Shown here one piece after another: positions 59,247-64,000 of a stretch of 64,000 nt of DNA. Position numbers and translations under genes: made by a program. The stretch's first letter is position 1. The number at the start of each line of letters is the position of its first letter. A model generated the notes under the pieces. It saw nothing but the letters and a program-made list of their open reading frames with translations. It made no database searches and was not told the origin of the DNA. Source of the DNA: Hysterangium stoloniferum (taxonomy: Eukaryota > Basidiomycota > Agaricomycetes > Hysterangiales > Hysterangiaceae); the NCBI GenBank assembly GCA_015178975.1, contig WHVD01000002.1, positions 682,001 through 746,000 on the forward strand, written 5' to 3'.

Positions 59247-62200
59247 GTATATTCTGATTTCACACTCGCATTTTCCATTTAATCATGCCTCTGAGAAAGA
59301 AAGATGCCAAGCCAAGTGGTGAAGCAGAATCTTCCACTCTCAAGTCTCCTTTCCTGTATACAGCCCAAGCTACTCAGAGAACCCCACAACCAGGAACCTC
59401 CAAAGAATCCCACTTTGTGGAAATTACCGGCAATGCTGAAGAAGTTACTGAAGCAACCGAACCTGAAGCACCTGAAGGGGATAACAATCAATCAGCTCCA
59501 GAACCCGAACCCAAGGATGATGACCAACCTGTACCTCAGGCCAGTGGTTCTGAAAAATCCGCAAAACAAAAACTGGCTCTCGATCCCAATGAGACATGGG
59601 AATTGTTCTCAGGTACCTTAGGATCCCTTAACAAATTGCTTAAAAGCAATACTAAGGAAAAAGAACCTGGGCAAACCCGAGTCAACAAACCCGAACCGTT
59701 TACCGGTTCAAACCCGAAGAAATTGCCGACATTTCTTATGCAATGTCGATTCAACTTTCGGGACCACCCAGCTGCATTCGCAATGAATGACTGAAAGGTA
59801 AATTTTGCACTCTCTTACCTTAAGGACTCCGCAGCAGCCTGGTTTGAACCCACATTCTCTGGCCTCACCTCTGAAGACCCCGATTGGCTTCACGATTGGG
59901 ATGCCTTTTTTGAGGAACTTGAAACAAATTTCAGTCCCTATGACCAAACCGGCGATGCCGAAACCACGCTTTCTAATCTTAAAATGAAAGACACCCAGCA
60001 CATCACCGATTACATCATCCAGTTCAACAACCTCGCTGTGGGTTGTGACTGGGGCAATTCAGCCCTCCATTACCAGTTTTACTCAGGCCTTCCATCTCAC
60101 CTCAAAGACGAAGTTTCCAAAGGAGAGACCAGCAAACCGAAGACCCTCCCCCTCATGTGTTTAAAAGCCCAAAACACAGATGCCCATTACTGGGAACGTC
60201 ATTCGGAAATCAGTTGTGAAAACCCATTGGACAAAAAATCATCGGACAATAAGAATGCCAAAAATTCTGGTAATCAAAACACCAACAACAGTAGCAACTC
60301 GAACTCCAATAAGAAGTCCGAAAACAAAGGGCCTAATGACAAAAAGGGCAAGGGCAAACAGTCAAATAAGTCTCAAGATAAAGACAAACCCAATTTAACT
60401 GGCGAACTTGGCTCCGACGGCAAGCTTCTACCACAGGAAAAGCAACGTTGAATGGACAACAACCTGTGCTTGTTGTGCGCAGATCCCAGACACCAAGTCA
60501 CCGCATGCCCAAAGGCCACCAAAGCCTGATTGGCCAATATGGCCATGACCTCACAACTGGCTAAGCCGGCTGCTGAGTTGAAAAAAGATTAAGCAACTCT
60601 CTGGATTCCGTGCATTTGGAGAGTTGCATTGAATCTCCTCGCACACCGGAAAATTGTCATCTTAACACATCTGCCCTGTATAATCCCAATTCCTTATTCA
60701 TAAATCTTACTTCAGAACCCCTCGGGAGTCTCACTTTTCGAGCTCTCATAGATTTAGGTTCAACCCATTGTTTTATAGATACAAGTTTTTCCCAGAAAAA
60801 TCAGTTAAAAACCTATGCAATAGATCCGATTCCACTCCAACTTTTTGATGGTACCTCTAACTCCGTAATCTCGCAAGCCTGCGAGCTCCGACTTCGGTTC
60901 CCATGTGGAACCTTTCAGACAGTTACATTTTTTGTAACACAGTTGGACCCGAGCTGCTCCGTAGTTCTAGGACATAACTGGCTCACCCGCTGCAATCCGT
61001 TGATTGATTGGGTATTGGGCAGTATCCATTTCCGAACCCCATTGGCACCTGATACGACTGGTCCATTTCCACCTGTTTCAGCAAATATGGCCTCTACAGC
61101 ACCTCTGGCCCCTGTGGCAAATTTGAGCTCTCCGCTGCCCGTCTCTCTAATAAATGCCGCAGCTTTTATGAGAGCCATCAAGTTGGACAGCTCCCGAGAA
61201 TTAACAGTCAATCTTAAAGTTGACGAAGTCACCGGTCGCTTTGCATCCCCAGTGACCGAACCAATTGCAGATTTGGAAGGTGTTCCCAAAAAATACCATG
61301 AATTTGCAGATGTCTTCAGTAAACAAAAAGCCGATTGATTGGCTCCTCACAGGCCTTATGATTTGAAAATTGATATTGAAGATGGTTCACATCTGCCCCT
61401 AGGCCCAGTTTATCCTCTCTTGCAGTCCGAATTATCGGCTATCCAAGATTTCTTGGACGAACATTTGGCTATAGGTTTTATCCAACCCTCAAAGTCTCCT
61501 TATGGAGCCCCTGTCCTATTCGTTCAGGAAAAAGACAGTTCCCTTTGGCTTTGCGTTGACTTTCGAGGACTAAATGCGATCACTCGAAAAGATAAGTACC
61601 CATTACCACTAATCTCCGATTTACTCGATGCCCCTCGGAAGGCCCAAATATATACAAAGATAGACCTCAAGCATGCCTATCATTTGGTTTGGATCGCTGA
61701 AGGTGACAAATGGAAAATAACTTTTCGCACTCGCTAGGGCTCCTTCGAATGGTTAGTGATGCCTTTCAGTCTCACCAACGCTCCGTCGGTCTTTCAACGT
61801 TTTATCAACGACGTCTTTTCCGACCTCCTTGACGTCTTTGTCATTGTGTACCTAGACGACATCAATGACGTCTTTTCTGACCTCCTCGACGTCTTTGTCA
61901 TTGTGTACTTAGACAACATCCTCATATTCTCCAAAGACCCTACACTTCATGATGAACACGTTCATGAAGTCCTCTGAAGACTCCAAAAACATGGTCTTTT
62001 TGCGAATGGTAAAAAATGTTCTTTTGATGTTGACACAGTTGAATACTTAGGTTTTATGATGGGACCTGATGGTCTCCACATGGACAACTCTAAAATTCAA
62101 GTCATTCAAGATTGGCCAGAACCCCGAAAGGTTAAGGACATTCAGTCCTTTTTAGGCTTTGCCAATTTTTATCGTCGTTTCATTCACAACTACTCAAAAA

Positions 62201-64000
62201 TTACTGTCCACTCACTCATCTTACTTGTAAAGACGCCCCGTGGAATTTGTCTGAAGGATGCCAAATGGCATTCCAGGAGTTGAAAAGTGCATTTACATCT
62301 GCCCCTATTTTGTCGCACTGGAAGCCTGACGTTCAACTCATTGTGGAAACTGATGCCTCGGATTATGCACTTGCTGCGATTTTGTCCATTTTGGACACCG
62401 ATGGTGAAGTACACCCAGTAGCTTTTTTATCTCACACATTTTCAGCACCCAAAATCAACTACGATGTTCACGATAAGGAACTACTTGCAATATTTGACGC
62501 TTTCAAGACATGGCGACATTATTTGGAGGGATCGGCCCACCCGATAGATGTTATAACTGACCACAAGAATTTAGTTTACTTTTCAATCACAAAAATTCTC
62601 ACCCGTTGGCAAGCCCGATGGTCCGAATACCTGTCCACTTTCAATATGGTAATTCACTTCCGTCCTGGCCACCTTGGTGGAAAACCCGACGCTATGACTA
62701 GATGATGGGATGTCTATCCTAAAGAGGGGAGTAGCGACTACGCCACAGTTAATCTGCATAATTTCAAGCCTATGTTTTCATCGGAACAACTGTCCGCGTC
62801 TATCCGAGCCACTTACCTCATTCATCCAGTCTTGTGAAGTGTTATCCTTATGGATACCGAAAAGTTACATCAAGACATACTATCGGCAATTCCATTAGAC
62901 CCAGTCACCAAAGCACACCTCGATAACCTGTCTGACCCCGATCAACCCCGATGGTCATTAGACTCACAAGGTTTCATTAGATTTGACAATCGCATCTATG
63001 TACCAGATTCCGATACCCTTCGGCTGCAAATCCTACAACATAAACACAATCACCCGATCTCAGGACATTTCGGCCTCAATAAGACTCTTTCACTTATTAG
63101 AAGAGAATATACATGGCCCGGCATCCAAGATTTTGTTAAGCATTATTGTAAATCTTGTACTACGTGTTTACGCTCTAAATCACAGTGGCACAATCCATAT
63201 GGCCTACTCAAACAATTACCAATACCGGAAAAACCCTGGAACTCGATTTCTATGGATTTCATTGAGCACCTACTGGCATCTGAAGGTCACACAGCAATCC
63301 TAGTTGTTGTGGATCGGCTCACAAAGCAAAGTATTTTCATTCCAACATACGACACGATAACATCTGTACAGTTAGCTGAATTATTCGTCACCCACGTATT
63401 TTCCAAGCATGGTGTTCCGTCACATGTCACATCCAATCGTGGATCCGAGTTTGTCTCTCACTTTTTTACATCACTCGGAAAAGCACTAGACATGAAGCTA
63501 CATTTCACTTCGGGCTATCACCCGGAAGGCGACGGCCAAACCGAACACAAGAATCAAACTTTGGAACAGTACATCCGTGTCTATTGTAACTACCAACAAG
63601 ACAATTGGAAATCACTACTACCGCTAGCCGAATTCACATATAACAACACACCGAATGCCACTACTGGCATTTCGCCTTTCTTCGCAAATAAAGGCTACAA
63701 CTCCAATATCGCAATCCACCCAGAACACGATCTCGCATCCACCCATGCTCAAGACTTCATTACAGACCTTGACAAGCTACATCAAGAACTTCGTAAAACT
63801 ATCGCAATGGCCCAAGAATGATACCAATGGTCTGCAGATAAGAATAGACTCCCACCTCCTGATTTCAAGATCGGAGACCGAGTATTCGTTAAAGCCGGGT
63901 TTTTCCGAACTACTAGACCCTCCAAGAAGCTCTCTGAAAAAGATTTAGGTCCTTTTGAAGTTATAGCACAAGCTGGCATGCTTTCATGGATGCTTCAGCT
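58505..64000 (+). mobile_element. E4: young Ty3/gypsy chromovirus (3' end outside window)
   Basis: 5' LTR 58,505-59,246 (family B), then gag from 59,285 (acidic start, capsid region around 59,690-60,110, Asn/Lys-rich stretch, zinc knuckle near 60,460), protease (about 60,690-61,010), RT (about 61,340-62,170), RNase H (about 62,250-62,700), integrase (about 62,850-63,830) to the window end. Related to E1/E2 throughout. CpG-rich and only a handful of breaks visible, so it is the youngest large element here, but not whole. It inserted into R3 at ...taaacttcttgt; the expected duplication partner is beyond the window. Confidence 0.92.

Noticed and set aside
1-64000. tRNA or rRNA genes
   Set aside because: No convincing A/B-box pairs with cloverleaf folding or rRNA-like stretches were found on reading both strands; a covariance-model scan would be decisive.

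Overview
The window looks like repeat-rich chromosomal DNA of a basidiomycete fungus, most likely an agaricomycete. The grounds are family knowledge and gene style: chromodomain Ty3/gypsy elements of the kind common in mushroom genomes, host-type genes cut by 42-65 bp GT-AG introns, an alpha/beta-hydrolase/NB-ARC/TPR immune-type receptor (fungal NLR), a probable DUF6533-type membrane protein, and Tc1 and PIF/Harbinger DNA transposons. I recognise no bacterial operon, rRNA, tRNA or CRISPR array.

Layout. 1-25,482 is a nest of LTR-retrotransposon fossils. E1 (+ strand, 5' end outside the window) ends in an LTR of family A. An inverted LTR-A copy (7,163-10,054) follows and carries a solo LTR-C and a 1.6-kb Tc1 element. 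A second chromovirus type, E3 (10,055-25,482), is itself split by a solo LTR-A and by the 8.8-kb element E2 (minus strand, target duplication AGTTC). E1 and E2 both carry, between pol and the 3' LTR, an antisense open reading frame with a Zn2Cys6-like cysteine pattern. 25,483-29,192 (minus) is a broken NLR gene whose TPR end is cut by the LTR of E3. 29,214-32,959 is an almost intact PIF/Harbinger transposon sitting 21 bp upstream of the NLR start codon.

33,394-41,300 holds a tandem duplication (R1, R2) of a gene resembling the SEA/GATOR2 subunit Rtc1/WDR24. A third copy, R3 (56,140-58,504), is split by a solo LTR-A and capped by the young chromovirus E4. R2 contains a roughly 0.5-kb foreign insert carrying, on the minus strand, a sequence that satisfies every position of the hammerhead ribozyme core (40,391-40,450). 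41,300-52,740 is mixed: copia remains, a MITE half, a DUF6533-type gene remnant, an unrecognised multi-exon gene (48.6-50.1 kb) and scattered LTR fragments. 52,741-56,121 is decayed gypsy, Tc1 and LTR material. 58,505-64,000 is E4, running off the window.

Two processes explain much of the pattern. Insertions can be ordered by their 5-bp or TA target duplications. CpG loss (C to T on either strand) is extreme in some compartments: R3 has no CpG where R1 has 21, and the TPR half of the NLR is nearly CpG-free while its 5' exons are CpG-rich. This suggests methylation-linked decay around the retrotransposon nests, stopping near 28.0 kb.
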